Shown: one piece after another, positions 35,414 through 43,736 of the stretch
Layout: every line of letters starts with the position of its first letter
How positions within the stretch are numbered: the stretch's first letter is position 1
Origin: Cyanobacteria bacterium REEB67
GTDB taxonomy: Bacteria > Cyanobacteriota > Vampirovibrionia > Obscuribacterales > Obscuribacteraceae
Length of the DNA: 64,000 nucleotides
Assembly (NCBI GenBank): GCA_018971775.1
Contig: JAGXAB010000002.1
Location: forward strand, 5,001-69,000
Reading direction: 5' to 3'
Notes under the pieces: generated by a model
Databases searched by the model: none
What the model was told of the DNA's origin: nothing
What the model saw: only the letters and a program-made list of their open reading frames with translations
Program-made: the position numbers and the translations under genes

Positions 35414-36625
35414 TCAGCCGTGATTTGATACATTAGAGGCCGAAAACGCCGTCGATGGCGCCTTGTGCTTGCTCAACTTGGCGATTATTTCGAGCAGCGC
35501 CTTGCCGGCAAGCATCGCATCGTCATCGCTGTTGTCGCGGCCGAAACTGACGCGCAGCGCTCCATTCGCCAGCCGATCCGGCAAGCGCAGAGCGCGCAGC
35601 ACCTGCGACGGCTCGATGATACCGAGATGGCAGGCGGAGCCGCTCGAAACAGCCAGTCCTTGCAAATCAGAGCGCATCACCAGAGCTTCGCCTTCGAGAT
35701 CGGCTACGGCAAAACTGACGTGTCCAGGCAGGCGGCGACTGAGATCGAGCGGACCGGTAACTCTGAGATTTTCACATGCACTCAAAATTTCAAACAGCTG
35801 CTTTTGATAGCCGAGCAAACGAGCGGCGAGCTCGGCTTGTTCGAGATGGGCAAGACGCGCCGCTTCGCCGATAGCAACAATATTGGGCAAAGCTTCGGTG
35901 CCGGGCAAAAGCCCCATTTCCTGGCCGCCACCAAAGAAAATCGGCATGATGTTGGTCAGTCGGCGCAAAAACAAGATGCCAATGCCTTTTGGTGCGCCAA
36001 ATTTATGCCCGGACAATGAGAGTGCCGAAACGATGAGCTTAGAGAGGTCTATGGCAATTTTGCCGGGTATCTGTACCGCGTCGGTGTGCATAAATATTTC
36101 GCGACCGATCGCCTTAGAATGGTCACGCACGACCTGAGCAATTTCGGCGATTGGCTCAACCACGCCGATTTCGTTATTGGCCCACATGATTGACACGATA
36201 CTGGTGCGATCGCTGAGAGCAGCCTTGACACTACCGGCGGTGACAAAACCTTCACTGTCTACGGGCAGATAGGTAACGTCCCAGCCAATCGATTCCAGAT
36301 AACGCGCCGGACCGGTGACCGAAGGATGCTCGATCGAGGTCGTGATCATATGCTTGGGCAAATCGTTCGCTTCGACGAAACGCGCCCGACCAAGGATGGC
36401 AGTATTGTTGGATATCGTGCCGCAGCCGCTGAAATAAATTTCCTCGGGCTGGCAACCGAGCATAGCGGCGACTTTTTGGCGACTGTCGAGGAGGGCATCT
36501 TTAGCCAATCGACCGGGCTCGTGGATAGAGCTGGGATTGCCGAATCTCTCGTTCAAGAAGGGCAACATGGCGCTCAACACTTCCGGACGCACCTTGGTCG
36601 TGGCACTATTGTCGAGGTAAATCAC
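35414..36625 (-). CDS. Cysteine desulfurase (NifS/IscS family, class V aminotransferase fold)
   Basis: A 403-residue PLP enzyme that takes sulfur from cysteine for Fe-S clusters or thio-modification. MIYLDNSATTKVRPEVL is the family N-terminus. TSIEHPSV, MWANNEIGVVEPI and MHTDAVQIPGKI flank the PLP site. SLSGHKFGAPKGIG holds the PLP Lys, and SSGSACHLG the catalytic Cys in its loop. The C-terminus RVSFGRDNSDDDA is typical. A distinct member, not adjacent to iscU/sufE here, so its exact pathway is open. Transcribed divergently from the FecCD-type permease across 81 bp, a hint of an iron/sulfur link. Confidence 0.92.
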   Translation of the reverse strand: MIYLDNSATTKVRPEVLSAMLPFLNERFGNPSSIHEPGRLAKDALLDSRQKVAAMLGCQPEEIYFSGCGTISNNTAILGRARFVEANDLPKHMITTSIEHPSVTGPARYLESIGWDVTYLPVDSEGFVTAGSVKAALSDRTSIVSIMWANNEIGVVEPIAEIAQVVRDHSKAIGREIFMHTDAVQIPGKIAIDLSKLIVSALSLSGHKFGAPKGIGILFLRRLTNIMPIFFGGGQEMGLLPGTEALPNIVAIGEAARLAHLEQAELAARLLGYQKQLFEILSACENLRVTGPLDLSRRLPGHVSFAVADLEGEALVMRSDLQGLAVSSGSACHLGIIEPSQVLRALRLPDRLANGALRVSFGRDNSDDDAMLAGKALLEIIAKLSKHKAPSTAFSASNVSNHG

Positions 36626-36706
36626 TTTCTCTCCGATAATCGGCTCAGGCCGTCACTGACTTGCTCAGGGCATGGTAGCATTCTTAGAAATTCTTCTGCA
36701 AATATC

Positions 36707-37723
36707 ATGTTTATAAAGCTTTTCGCGCTCATATTTTTGGCCCTGGCGGCGGTTTTCGCTAATCTTTCGCTAGGGGACGTGGTGATTGCGCCGGTTTGTG
36801 CGCTGGCAACGCTGTTCAGAGAAAACAACGCCCTGGCTCGCCCCGAATACGCCGAAATGCTCTGGCAGATTCGTCTGCCACGCCTGGTTGCCGCAGCCCT
36901 TGTCGGTGCGGCACTGGCCGTTTCCGGCTATTTACTACAAGCACTCAGCCGTAACGATCTGGCCGATCCCTATCTGACCGGAGTGTCAAGTGGAGCGGCG
37001 CTCGGAGCGGCTATTGCCATACTTTTTCACCTGGATCTCAGCCTGATTCCCATCTTTGCCTTCGTGGGCGGACTTTCGGCGAGCTTTCTCGTCGCTCAAC
37101 TGGCCAGGCTCAAAAGCAGTGAAGGTTATTTCGGCGGCATCTCGGTGCCGCGTCTGCTTCTGGCCGGCATCGCCCTATCGGCCATCGTCACCGCCGCCAT
37201 CCAGCTGGCGATGAATGTCTTCGGCACACAGGTGATGGCGCAGGGACTGAACCTCTGGATGCTGGGCGGCCTCTCCGGCCGCACCTGGTCAGAGGTGACG
37301 CCTTCCTTCCTCTATGTCAGCTTCGGTCTGGCCCTGGCGCTGCTTGCCGCCAAGCCGCTGCGTCTGCTCAGCCTGGGCGAGGAGGCAGCCGCCTCACTGG
37401 GACTGAATGTGCCGCTCAGCCAGCTTTTTATCCTCATGGCCGCCGTCTTGCTTTCGGGATGCGCTGTCGCCTTGAGCGGCCTGGTCGGCTTTGTCGGCCT
37501 GGTAGCACCGCATCTAACCAGACGACTTTTTCCACGCGGAGAACGCATGCAGATTCTCGGTTCGGCGCTGGTCGGCTCGATTATCACCCTGGCCGCCGAT
37601 CTGCTCGCTCGCACTTTGATGCCGATTCAAGAATTGCCCCTCGGCGCCCTGATGGCCATCGCCGGCGGGCCATTTTTCATCGCCTTACTCTCGCGCCGCC
37701 TCGAGCGCGTTGAAGCAAATTAG
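36707..37723 (+). CDS. FecCD-family ABC transporter permease (iron-siderophore/cobalamin type)
   Basis: A 338-residue membrane protein with 8-10 spans. The FecCD/BtuC pattern is clear: IRLPRLVAAALVGAALAVSG, QALSRNDLADPYLTGVSSGA, and LVGFVGLVAPHLTRRLFPRG, the coupling-helix region. ELPLGALMAIAGGPFFIALL ends the protein. It would form the homodimeric channel of an importer for an iron chelate, haem or cobalamin. ATG 36707 gives the standard family length; a longer open frame upstream is antisense to the desulfurase. Its ATPase partner overlaps downstream. No substrate-binding protein gene is present nearby. Confidence 0.92.
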   Translation: MFIKLFALIFLALAAVFANLSLGDVVIAPVCALATLFRENNALARPEYAEMLWQIRLPRLVAAALVGAALAVSGYLLQALSRNDLADPYLTGVSSGAALGAAIAILFHLDLSLIPIFAFVGGLSASFLVAQLARLKSSEGYFGGISVPRLLLAGIALSAIVTAAIQLAMNVFGTQVMAQGLNLWMLGGLSGRTWSEVTPSFLYVSFGLALALLAAKPLRLLSLGEEAAASLGLNVPLSQLFILMAAVLLSGCAVALSGLVGFVGLVAPHLTRRLFPRGERMQILGSALVGSIITLAADLLARTLMPIQELPLGALMAIAGGPFFIALLSRRLERVEAN

Positions 37724-37736
37724 GGGCGCAGCAAAA

Positions 37737-38543
37737 ATGTCCCTCGAAGCCAAAAACCTCACCCTGAGCTATGCAAGTACCTCGTCGCGCCGCGGCAAAA
37801 CTGAGATCGACGTCCTCGTTGATGCCAATCTAGTGGTCGAACGCGGTCAGATTCTCGCATTGCAAGGACCGAACGGAGCCGGCAAATCGACTTTGATGAA
37901 GGCCCTCGCCCGACACTTAAAACCCAAACACGGGCAAGTTTTGCTCGACGGCAAAAACATCTGGGATCTGCCGGTACAACATTTTGCCCGCAAAATCGCC
38001 TATGTGCCACAAACGCTGAGCGCACCACCGGCGATGACAGTGCGAGAGCTCGTCAGCCTTGGTCGATCCCCGCATCAAAAAATATTTCAATTGAGCGCCA
38101 CCGCAAACGATCAAGCAATCGTCGACGAAGCGCTCAAGCACTGCGGCGTAGACATGTTGAGGGACAAACTGCTGTCCGAACTTTCGGGCGGCGAAAGGCA
38201 GCGCACTGTAATAGCGATGGCGCTCAGTCAGGGGCCGGATTATTTGCTCCTCGACGAACCGACAGCCAGCCTGGACTTTCGCTATCAGCTCGAACTGGTC
38301 GAACTGCTCGATAGCTTGAGAGCAAAGGGAGTCGGTATCGCTCTGATTTTGCACGATTTGAATATCGCCGCTCGCCTGGCCGACCGCATCGCCTTGATCG
38401 CCTCTTCGCGTATCATTGCCCAGGGAGCGATTGAAGATGTTTTCTGCCGCGAAACGTTGCGCAGCGTCTTTGCCGTGGATATCGAAGTCTACAGCTCGAA
38501 CAGCGGCGGCCGCGAAGTGTACCTGCCGGCCAGACTGAAATAA
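37737..38543 (+). CDS. FecE/BtuD-type ABC transporter ATP-binding protein
   Basis: A 268-residue ATPase. Walker A is GPNGAGKST, the Q-loop YVPQTLSAPPAM, the signature LSGGERQR, Walker B YLLLDEPTASLD and the switch His in ALILHDLNIAARLADR. These match the ATPases paired with FecCD permeases. ATG 37737 has AGGGGC upstream and starts 13 bp after the permease stop. The N-terminal loop is slightly extended (SYASTSSRRGKTEID). Powers import with the adjacent permease. Iron-chelate versus cobalamin specificity cannot be decided. Confidence 0.92.
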   Translation: MSLEAKNLTLSYASTSSRRGKTEIDVLVDANLVVERGQILALQGPNGAGKSTLMKALARHLKPKHGQVLLDGKNIWDLPVQHFARKIAYVPQTLSAPPAMTVRELVSLGRSPHQKIFQLSATANDQAIVDEALKHCGVDMLRDKLLSELSGGERQRTVIAMALSQGPDYLLLDEPTASLDFRYQLELVELLDSLRAKGVGIALILHDLNIAARLADRIALIASSRIIAQGAIEDVFCRETLRSVFAVDIEVYSSNSGGREVYLPARLK

Positions 38544-38555
38544 CGGAAACAGCAA

Positions 38556-38592
38556 GAAGCCCGGCGGGAGCTAAAGTTCCGAGCCGGGCTTC
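38556..38592. terminator. Bidirectional hairpin terminator candidate
   Basis: GAAGCCCGGC (38556-38565) pairs perfectly with GCCGGGCTTC (38583-38592), and the inside of the loop can extend the stem. It lies between the convergent ABC ATPase gene and the Gly/Tyr-rich protein gene. There is a short T-rich stretch on the minus side and only a weak one on the plus side. Confidence 0.65.
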
Positions 38593-38611
38593 AAGTGATT
38601 TTCGGCACTAA

Positions 38612-39445
38612 CTACGAGTAGTAGCCGTTGCCGTAGTTTTGATATCTGTTACCGGAATTGATCGCACTAGTCAGGACCGCCCCAGTCAGAGCACCGGCGA
38701 TGAAGCTGCCACCGCCATGACGACCATAACCGTAGACCGGACCCATGGGCGGCGGGTAATAGCTGTTACCATAGTTGGAGCCGAAATAGGGCGGCTGGGA
38801 ATAATAGCCATTGTAGGCGTAGTTATTGTAGTTAGAATTGTAGTTGTTGTATCCACCCTCGAGCATAGCTGGGGCGAGCATGGCTGCTCCGTAACCACCA
38901 CCGTAACCGCGATAGTATCCACCTAGAGCACGTTCACCAAGACCGACACCGGCCCCCACAGCCAAACCGCTCAAGAGATTACCAAAGAAGCGACCAACGC
39001 CACTCCCGACGCTTTGCTGCTGATACGGCACTTCATACCCCGTGGCATCGACCGGGCGATACTGCGGATTTTCATAGCGCGGGGCAGGATACATGCCGCT
39101 ATTGTCGTTGGGCACGTACGAATACTGACGGCGCTGAGAATAGTCACGCTGGCCGTTGTCGTAGTCAGGCATATAGCTGTTGCGACCACCGCCAACGCGA
39201 CGATCACAATTGCCGCCCTCATAAATATTGATTGTCGAACCGGCTTCGGCATAAATAGTCCGGCCGTCGCCCGTATGGATGGTGACAGAGTCAGAGGCAT
39301 TAGCGCGCCCGGCATGCTGAGCCGGCTTCCAGTCGCTGTAAGCGTCATTTTGGACGCTGCTCATGCCGGTCGGAATATCATTCCGGCATGGATTGAAAAA
39401 ATCCTTATCGGCAACGTTATCGGAGCCGTGAATAGATCCGCCCAT
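38612..39445 (-). CDS. Gly/Tyr/Asn-rich protein, function unknown
   Basis: A 277-residue low-complexity protein. The N-terminal third is polar and includes a possible beta segment (SVTIHTGDGRTIYAEAGSTI). The middle is rich in Tyr, Pro, Asn and Gln. A Gly-rich hydrophobic stretch (about residues 150-175; GRFFGNLLSGLAVGAGVGLG) and a second near the end (SFIAGALTGAVLTSAINSG) resemble glycine-zipper helices. YNNYNSNYNNYAYNGYY is a Tyr/Asn repeat. AGGAG precedes the ATG by 10 nt. No secretion signal. It might self-associate or coat a surface, which is inference only. Confidence 0.7.
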   Translation of the reverse strand: MGGSIHGSDNVADKDFFNPCRNDIPTGMSSVQNDAYSDWKPAQHAGRANASDSVTIHTGDGRTIYAEAGSTINIYEGGNCDRRVGGGRNSYMPDYDNGQRDYSQRRQYSYVPNDNSGMYPAPRYENPQYRPVDATGYEVPYQQQSVGSGVGRFFGNLLSGLAVGAGVGLGERALGGYYRGYGGGYGAAMLAPAMLEGGYNNYNSNYNNYAYNGYYSQPPYFGSNYGNSYYPPPMGPVYGYGRHGGGSFIAGALTGAVLTSAINSGNRYQNYGNGYYS

Positions 39446-39735
39446 TTTATGTTTCTCCTAGAAAACGCGAGTGGCAATTCCGCAAGAGCCACTTTTGCTC
39501 GCATCCATGTCTATACATTACCGGGAAGAATTTGACTGTCAATGGGAAAATTCCCCCTACCTGGATTTGACGGGCCTCTTGGGCCTTTGCAAAGCTTATG
39601 CGCCTCTCACAAGTTACCGGTCCTATTAACAAAATACAACATAAGCGGCCACGGCGGGAGGTGGCGCTGCGTAACAAGCGCGGCCTCTCTGCGTAATTTC
39701 ATCCCTTATATAGGAGAACGAATCGAAAACAGAAA

Positions 39736-40575
39736 TCAGAGCGTGCCGCAGGCAAAAGCCCAGAGACGCGGTATGAACACTATTGCCCCGACGAAAACGG
39801 CGGTGACGGCGGCGATTACCACGGCGCCGGCGGCGGTATCCTTAGCCAGTTTGGCCGAGGGATGATGGCGGAAATTTGCTTGAATATCGGTGACATGCTC
39901 GATAGCCGTATTGATGTATTCGGCGAAAAGCACGAAGGCAGTGACGAGAATCAAGGCCAGGCAACCGTTTACGTCGACTTTAAGGGCCAGGGCCAGGACC
40001 AGCACGATAGCGGCGATGCAGCAGTGGATGCGCACATTGCGCTCGCTATCGAAGGCGGCATAAAGACCGTTCAAAGCGTGATAAAAAGATTCGAGCAAAG
40101 AGCCGGTGCTGCCTGTTTTATGCTGCCACTCCTCACGGCGTGAGCGCTCGCGACGAGATTTTTCCCGTCTCGTTTCGGGCCCGGCCTCGGCGTCGCGAGG
40201 CTCGAGGCCCCAGCGCAGAGACTTGCGGCCAATCTCAGCGCTGCTCACAGTCTCGGAAATGGCATCGCCTGTGCCGGAGTTGCGCTCAAAGGGCGTATTC
40301 TCGCAAGGCAGTGCCTGGACCAGCAAAACCTGGTCGTTGTCGGAAACATTGTCCTCAACTATTTCGCCAGTTAGAGCATTGCTGCCGGCTGCCTCGTCGG
40401 CGCAGTAATCTTCGTCCGATTCGCTGGGGGAGAAATCAAAAAGCGTCAAAGCAGACATTTTTTTGCCCACGCCAGAATCACCGCCGTGGCGGCTTTTGTG
40501 CGCGCTCATGGAAACAACCTTGGACTTACGCCCCGGTTTGGCCCCATGGCCCTTATAAGTTCCATCGTCTGGCAT
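39736..40575 (-). CDS. dgkA: Diacylglycerol/undecaprenol kinase (DgkA) with long charged N-terminal extension
   Basis: The C-terminal 115 residues are a complete DgkA-type trimeric membrane kinase. They have ESFYHALNGLYAAFDSERNV, three spans, EYINTAIEHVTD (the catalytic/metal Glu-X-N-T-A-I-E) and KLAKDTAAGAVVIAAV. Gram-positive and cyanobacterial homologues phosphorylate undecaprenol or diacylglycerol. Ahead of it are about 160 hydrophilic residues (acidic stretch SESDEDYCADEAAGSN, then a very basic ETRREKSRRERSRREEW), absent from the usual 120-residue enzyme. Several starts are possible (40575, 40506, 40461); ATG 40575 is chosen provisionally. ybeY lies upstream on the same strand, as often seen. 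Confidence 0.85.
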   Translation of the reverse strand: MPDDGTYKGHGAKPGRKSKVVSMSAHKSRHGGDSGVGKKMSALTLFDFSPSESDEDYCADEAAGSNALTGEIVEDNVSDNDQVLLVQALPCENTPFERNSGTGDAISETVSSAEIGRKSLRWGLEPRDAEAGPETRREKSRRERSRREEWQHKTGSTGSLLESFYHALNGLYAAFDSERNVRIHCCIAAIVLVLALALKVDVNGCLALILVTAFVLFAEYINTAIEHVTDIQANFRHHPSAKLAKDTAAGAVVIAAVTAVFVGAIVFIPRLWAFACGTL

Positions 40576-40695
40576 CGGAATCGGCACCCAAGGGACAAAG
40601 ACAGCGAAATGGCAAAAATGGGCCAACTAGGCTAAATTTTAGTACTAATTGACAACAAAAACCATAGTTTTATCCGCCCGCGCCAATCGCCGTAT

Positions 40696-41250
40696 CTACT
40701 TGGTTCTTCTCACTCCGGCAGCATCGAGGATGCGGCGCTGCCGGCCGAACATTTCTTTCTCTTCTTCTTTTGTTACGTGATCGAAGCCAAGCACGTGCAG
40801 GACACCATGGACGAAAAGAAAAGAGAGCTCACGATCGAGTGAATGCCCATATTCTTCAGCCTGCTCACGAGCCCTCTCCATTGAAATGAGGATTTCGCCG
40901 ACGATCCATTCATAATCTTCATCATCTTCTTCGCCTTCATCAAAGGCGTCGGCCCCGACCAGACCGATAAAAGGCGGCGGCGTCAGCTCGAGGGGAAAGG
41001 AGAGCACATCGGTGGCTTTGTCCTGCTCGCGCCAATCTTTATTGACAGCCCGGATTGCCTTATTGGAAACCAGAGCAACCGAAAGCGAGCCCCGGCCAAA
41101 AATCTGTTTTAATTGCTTTTTTTTTAACCAGCGCGGCGGCTCGGCCATCAAATCGGCGCCTAAAAAATTTAATAGCCGAGCAAATTCGGCGCTCAGATTC
41201 TTACTGTTGACCGGCTCGCGCCGTTGCCTATTGTGAAACACTATATTCAC
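40696..41250 (-). CDS. ybeY: Endoribonuclease YbeY (rRNA maturation factor)
   Basis: A 184-residue zinc-dependent RNase for 16S 3'-end maturation and ribosome quality control. FVHGVLHVLGFDHVTKEEEKEM contains the three zinc-binding His (HGxLHxxGxDH). NKDWREQDKATDVLSFPL is the second family motif. It begins with GTG. The region GADAFDEGEEDDEDYEW is an acidic insertion of about 20 residues before GEILIS. Followed by dgkA. Divergent from the rimP-nusA operon. Confidence 0.93.
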   Translation of the reverse strand: MNIVFHNRQRREPVNSKNLSAEFARLLNFLGADLMAEPPRWLKKKQLKQIFGRGSLSVALVSNKAIRAVNKDWREQDKATDVLSFPLELTPPPFIGLVGADAFDEGEEDDEDYEWIVGEILISMERAREQAEEYGHSLDRELSFLFVHGVLHVLGFDHVTKEEEKEMFGRQRRILDAAGVRRTK

Positions 41251-41311
41251 GGTTTCTTGCCTTGCTCCTTCTTTGGTGCTAGTATCCGGGACAGATATAG
41301 TTTGTATGAGA

Positions 41312-41384
41312 AGACATAAATTTTAGACGTAGGCTTCTGCATGTAAGCCTACGGCATTTTTGTCTTCGCCCAAAAATTATGTCT
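41312..41384 (+). promoter_or_regulatory. Structured leader of the rimP-nusA-infB operon with terminator-like hairpin
   Basis: CGTAGGCTT (41328-41336) and AAGCCTACG (41345-41353) form a perfect 9-bp stem with an 8-nt loop, followed closely by TTTTT (41357-41361), so it resembles an intrinsic terminator. An outer 8-bp pair AGACATAA (41312-41319)/TTATGTCT (41377-41384) encloses it. A further CGGGAC-gat-GTCCCG hairpin follows at about 41394-41408. It lies 65-135 nt before the rimP ATG and could be an attenuator. No tRNA is found here, unlike the E. coli operon. Confidence 0.6.
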
Positions 41385-41448
41385 GACTAAGGCCCGGGAC
41401 GATGTCCCGTCTGAGCGTCTTTGATTCATTGACTACATTTACGACCTG

Positions 41449-42129
41449 ATGCCCAACAACAAAAACAGCGAACAAGCGATCGAAATAGTCACGGCCCTCG
41501 CCGATGAAGTGGTGCAAAGCCTGGGCATGTCCCTGGTTGAAATACACTTCGGCCAGGCCGGTCGTCAAAAAAGTCTGGAAGTAATCATCTATAGGCCGCA
41601 GGGCAAAGTCGGCCTGTCCGATTGCGAAAACGTCAGTCGAGAGCTCGACGCCAGGCTGGAAAAACTGCAGGATCAGGTTGCTTTTTTCCACGGTCCTTAC
41701 GTCCTCGATGTGGCCAGCCCCGGCATCGATCGGGTCTTGAAGAGCAATCGCGAATACGGACTATTCCAGGGTCGTAGCGTGGAAGTCAAAACCAAGGCCA
41801 ATACATCAGAAAACTCACTCGGCCAGCATTTCGTCGGCAAGCTCGACCGACTCGAAGGCGACACTCTCTACCTGACCGAAGTCAAGCCGGCACCACAGGG
41901 CGGCACTACCGGTAAGGGCAAACAAAAACAGAGCGGCAAAAAAGTCGTCGAGCCGACACCGATAAAAACGCTGGCAGTGGCCTTCAAGACGGTTATCCAG
42001 GTAAGGCTGCATCCGGATCTGGTCAAGTATCTCAAGACCCTCGAGCAAGCCGATCTTGCTGAAAGCGAAATAGTCGATTTAGAAAAAGATTTGGACGAAG
42101 AGGCGGTTGAAGAAACCGATGATGTTTAG
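41449..42129 (+). CDS. rimP: Ribosome maturation factor RimP
   Basis: A 226-residue 30S assembly factor. It has an N-terminal alpha/beta domain (LADEVVQSLGMSLVEIHFGQ, KSLEVIIYRPQGKVGLSDCENVSRELDARLE) with YVLDVASPGIDRVLKSNREYG at the junction. The C-terminal SH3-like domain follows. The protein is about 70 residues longer than usual owing to a Gly/Lys/Gln-rich insertion (about residues 148-170) and an acidic tail (EKDLDEEAVEETDD). No Shine-Dalgarno site is apparent at the ATG. First gene of rimP-nusA-rnpM-infB-rbfA-truB. Confidence 0.93.
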   Translation: MPNNKNSEQAIEIVTALADEVVQSLGMSLVEIHFGQAGRQKSLEVIIYRPQGKVGLSDCENVSRELDARLEKLQDQVAFFHGPYVLDVASPGIDRVLKSNREYGLFQGRSVEVKTKANTSENSLGQHFVGKLDRLEGDTLYLTEVKPAPQGGTTGKGKQKQSGKKVVEPTPIKTLAVAFKTVIQVRLHPDLVKYLKTLEQADLAESEIVDLEKDLDEEAVEETDDV

Positions 42130-42217
42130 GTGACAGCTAAAAGATGATGTTTTGGTGACCGAAGATACATATCAATTTGAGTAATTAAGAAGTGACGGTT
42201 TAGACCGGGAGGTTTAT

Positions 42218-43351
42218 GTGATCAAGATAGGCGACAAACTCCTAGAAGCAGCCGAGGAGCTGGAACGGGAGCGGAATATCCCGCAGGAGGAATTTATTTC
42301 GTACGTCTGCGACGCCATCGTCGCCGCCTATAAGAAGAAGGTCCCCGATCACGACGTCGAAGGCGTGCGCGCCATTTTCGATACCGAAACCGGCGAAATC
42401 GGCATCTTCGCACCGAAAGAAGTCGTCGACAAAGTGAGCAATGAATATCACGAAATCGGCCTGAGCGACGCTCAGGATTTGATTCCGGACGTCACTGTCG
42501 GTGAAGTGCTCGAAATCGAAGTCACTCCAAAGGATTTCTCAGAGTTTGGTCGTATCGCCGCCCAGACAGCCAAACAATTGATCACCCAGCGCTTGAGAGA
42601 AGCGGAAAAAGAGTTGATCAAAAAAGAATTCGAAGCACGCAAAGGCACCTGCACCACCGGTCAGATCGAGCGCATCGAAGTGATCAGCAATTCACGCAAC
42701 AACGTCATCGTCAACCTCGGACGTGTCGAAGGCTGCATGCCCAGCCGTGAGCAACTTCCCGGCGAGACCTATCGTGTCGGCAACCGCGTACGTGTCTATG
42801 TCCTCGAACTGAGAGACACCGGCCGCGTCCCGCAAATCATCGTATCGCAGGCTCACCCGGAGCTGGTGCGCGAACTCTTTGAACTGTATGTCCCCGAAAT
42901 CGAAGACGGCACAGTCGAAATCAAATCGATCGCCCGCGAAGCCGGATATCGCACCAAGATCGCCGTCCATTCAGAAGATGCCGACGTCGACCCGGTCGGC
43001 GCCTGTATCGGTACGCGCGGAGTACGCATCCAGAACGTCGTCGCCGAATTGCGCAACGAAAAAATCGACGTCATCCGCTATTCGACCGATCCGGTCGACT
43101 ACATTTCGAACGCCCTTTCACCGGCCCGCATCACCACTGTTGCACTCTATGAAGAGTCGATGGACCAGAGCGGCAAGCGCGCCGAAGTAATCGTGCCCGA
43201 CGATCAGCTCTCGCTGGCCATCGGTCGCGGTGGACAAAACGTCAGACTGGCGGCGAAACTGACCGGCTGGAAAATCGACATCAAGTCGGAAAGCCAGTCC
43301 GGTGGTTCCTTCCGCAACACCGCCCAAGCTCTTGACGAGCTCACTACCTAA
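42218..43351 (+). CDS. nusA: Transcription termination/antitermination protein NusA
   Basis: A 377-residue RNA polymerase-binding factor. An N-terminal domain (about 1-130) is followed by S1 (about 137-200; RIEVISNSRNNVIVNLGRVEG) and two KH domains (VEIKSIAREAGYRTKIAV; VDPVGACIGTRGVRIQ; LSLAIGRGGQNVRLAAKLTGW). It lacks the C-terminal acidic repeats of E. coli NusA, as is usual in Gram-positives and cyanobacteria. GTG start with GGGAGG 6 nt upstream. The NusA stop lies next to the ribosome-binding site of rnpM. Confidence 0.95.
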   Translation: MIKIGDKLLEAAEELERERNIPQEEFISYVCDAIVAAYKKKVPDHDVEGVRAIFDTETGEIGIFAPKEVVDKVSNEYHEIGLSDAQDLIPDVTVGEVLEIEVTPKDFSEFGRIAAQTAKQLITQRLREAEKELIKKEFEARKGTCTTGQIERIEVISNSRNNVIVNLGRVEGCMPSREQLPGETYRVGNRVRVYVLELRDTGRVPQIIVSQAHPELVRELFELYVPEIEDGTVEIKSIAREAGYRTKIAVHSEDADVDPVGACIGTRGVRIQNVVAELRNEKIDVIRYSTDPVDYISNALSPARITTVALYEESMDQSGKRAEVIVPDDQLSLAIGRGGQNVRLAAKLTGWKIDIKSESQSGGSFRNTAQALDELTT

Positions 43352-43367
43352 AGAGGGTTAAAACTTC

Positions 43368-43736
43368 ATCGAAGTAGAACGAACAATCGAAAGACTTTGT
43401 GTATCTTGCCGCAAAATGAAGGGGCGGCAGGAGTTGATGCGGATCACCTGCGACTTTCAAAATCGTAACGTTATGCTCAACAAAACAGCCGCCGGAGGAA
43501 AGTCTCCGACGGCCCAAGGTCGTTCGGCTTATGTCTGTAAAACGACAGCCTGTCTTGAACTGGCCCTCAAGACGACAAAATTGAAATATGGTCTCGAAGG
43601 CCGCAAGAAGAAGGGCGCGGAGAACGTAAGACGGGTCTCCTGGCCGCTTGAAGCACAACTTATCCAGAGCCTCTTTGCAGAATGCTCAGATCAGAACAAA
43701 ACGTGCCAAAATACTGAAGTACACGGAGAGAGCTGA
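43368..43736 (+). CDS. rnpM: RNase P modulator RnpM (YlxR, DUF448) with apparent non-canonical start
   Basis: A YlxR-family RNA-binding protein, usually coded between nusA and infB. The family hallmark CVSCRKMKGRQELMRI and GRSAYVCKTTACLELALK are present. The first ATG (43416) falls after the CVSC motif and would remove it. Upstream to the in-frame stop at 43359 there is no ATG, GTG or TTG. AAGAGGG (43351-43357) lies 10 nt before an ATC codon at 43368, which I propose as the start (122 residues). A second ATC is at 43386. The stop TGA is followed at once by the infB ATG. Confidence 0.8.
   Translation: MEVERTIERLCVSCRKMKGRQELMRITCDFQNRNVMLNKTAAGGKSPTAQGRSAYVCKTTACLELALKTTKLKYGLEGRKKKGAENVRRVSWPLEAQLIQSLFAECSDQNKTCQNTEVHGES

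Noticed and set aside
36326..36706. Upstream extension of the FecCD permease frame
   Set aside because: It is antisense to the cysteine desulfurase and the family length fits ATG 36707 exactly.
39510..39542. TTGACA and TATAGA on the minus strand upstream of the Gly/Tyr-rich gene
   Set aside because: The spacer of 21 bp is too long for a confident call, though TTGAC-T-GTCAA is a neat dyad.
41251..41448. Possible tRNA before rimP, as in the E. coli metY-rimP operon
   Set aside because: No cloverleaf, T-loop GTTCRA motif or CCA end is found; the stems form a terminator-like leader instead.
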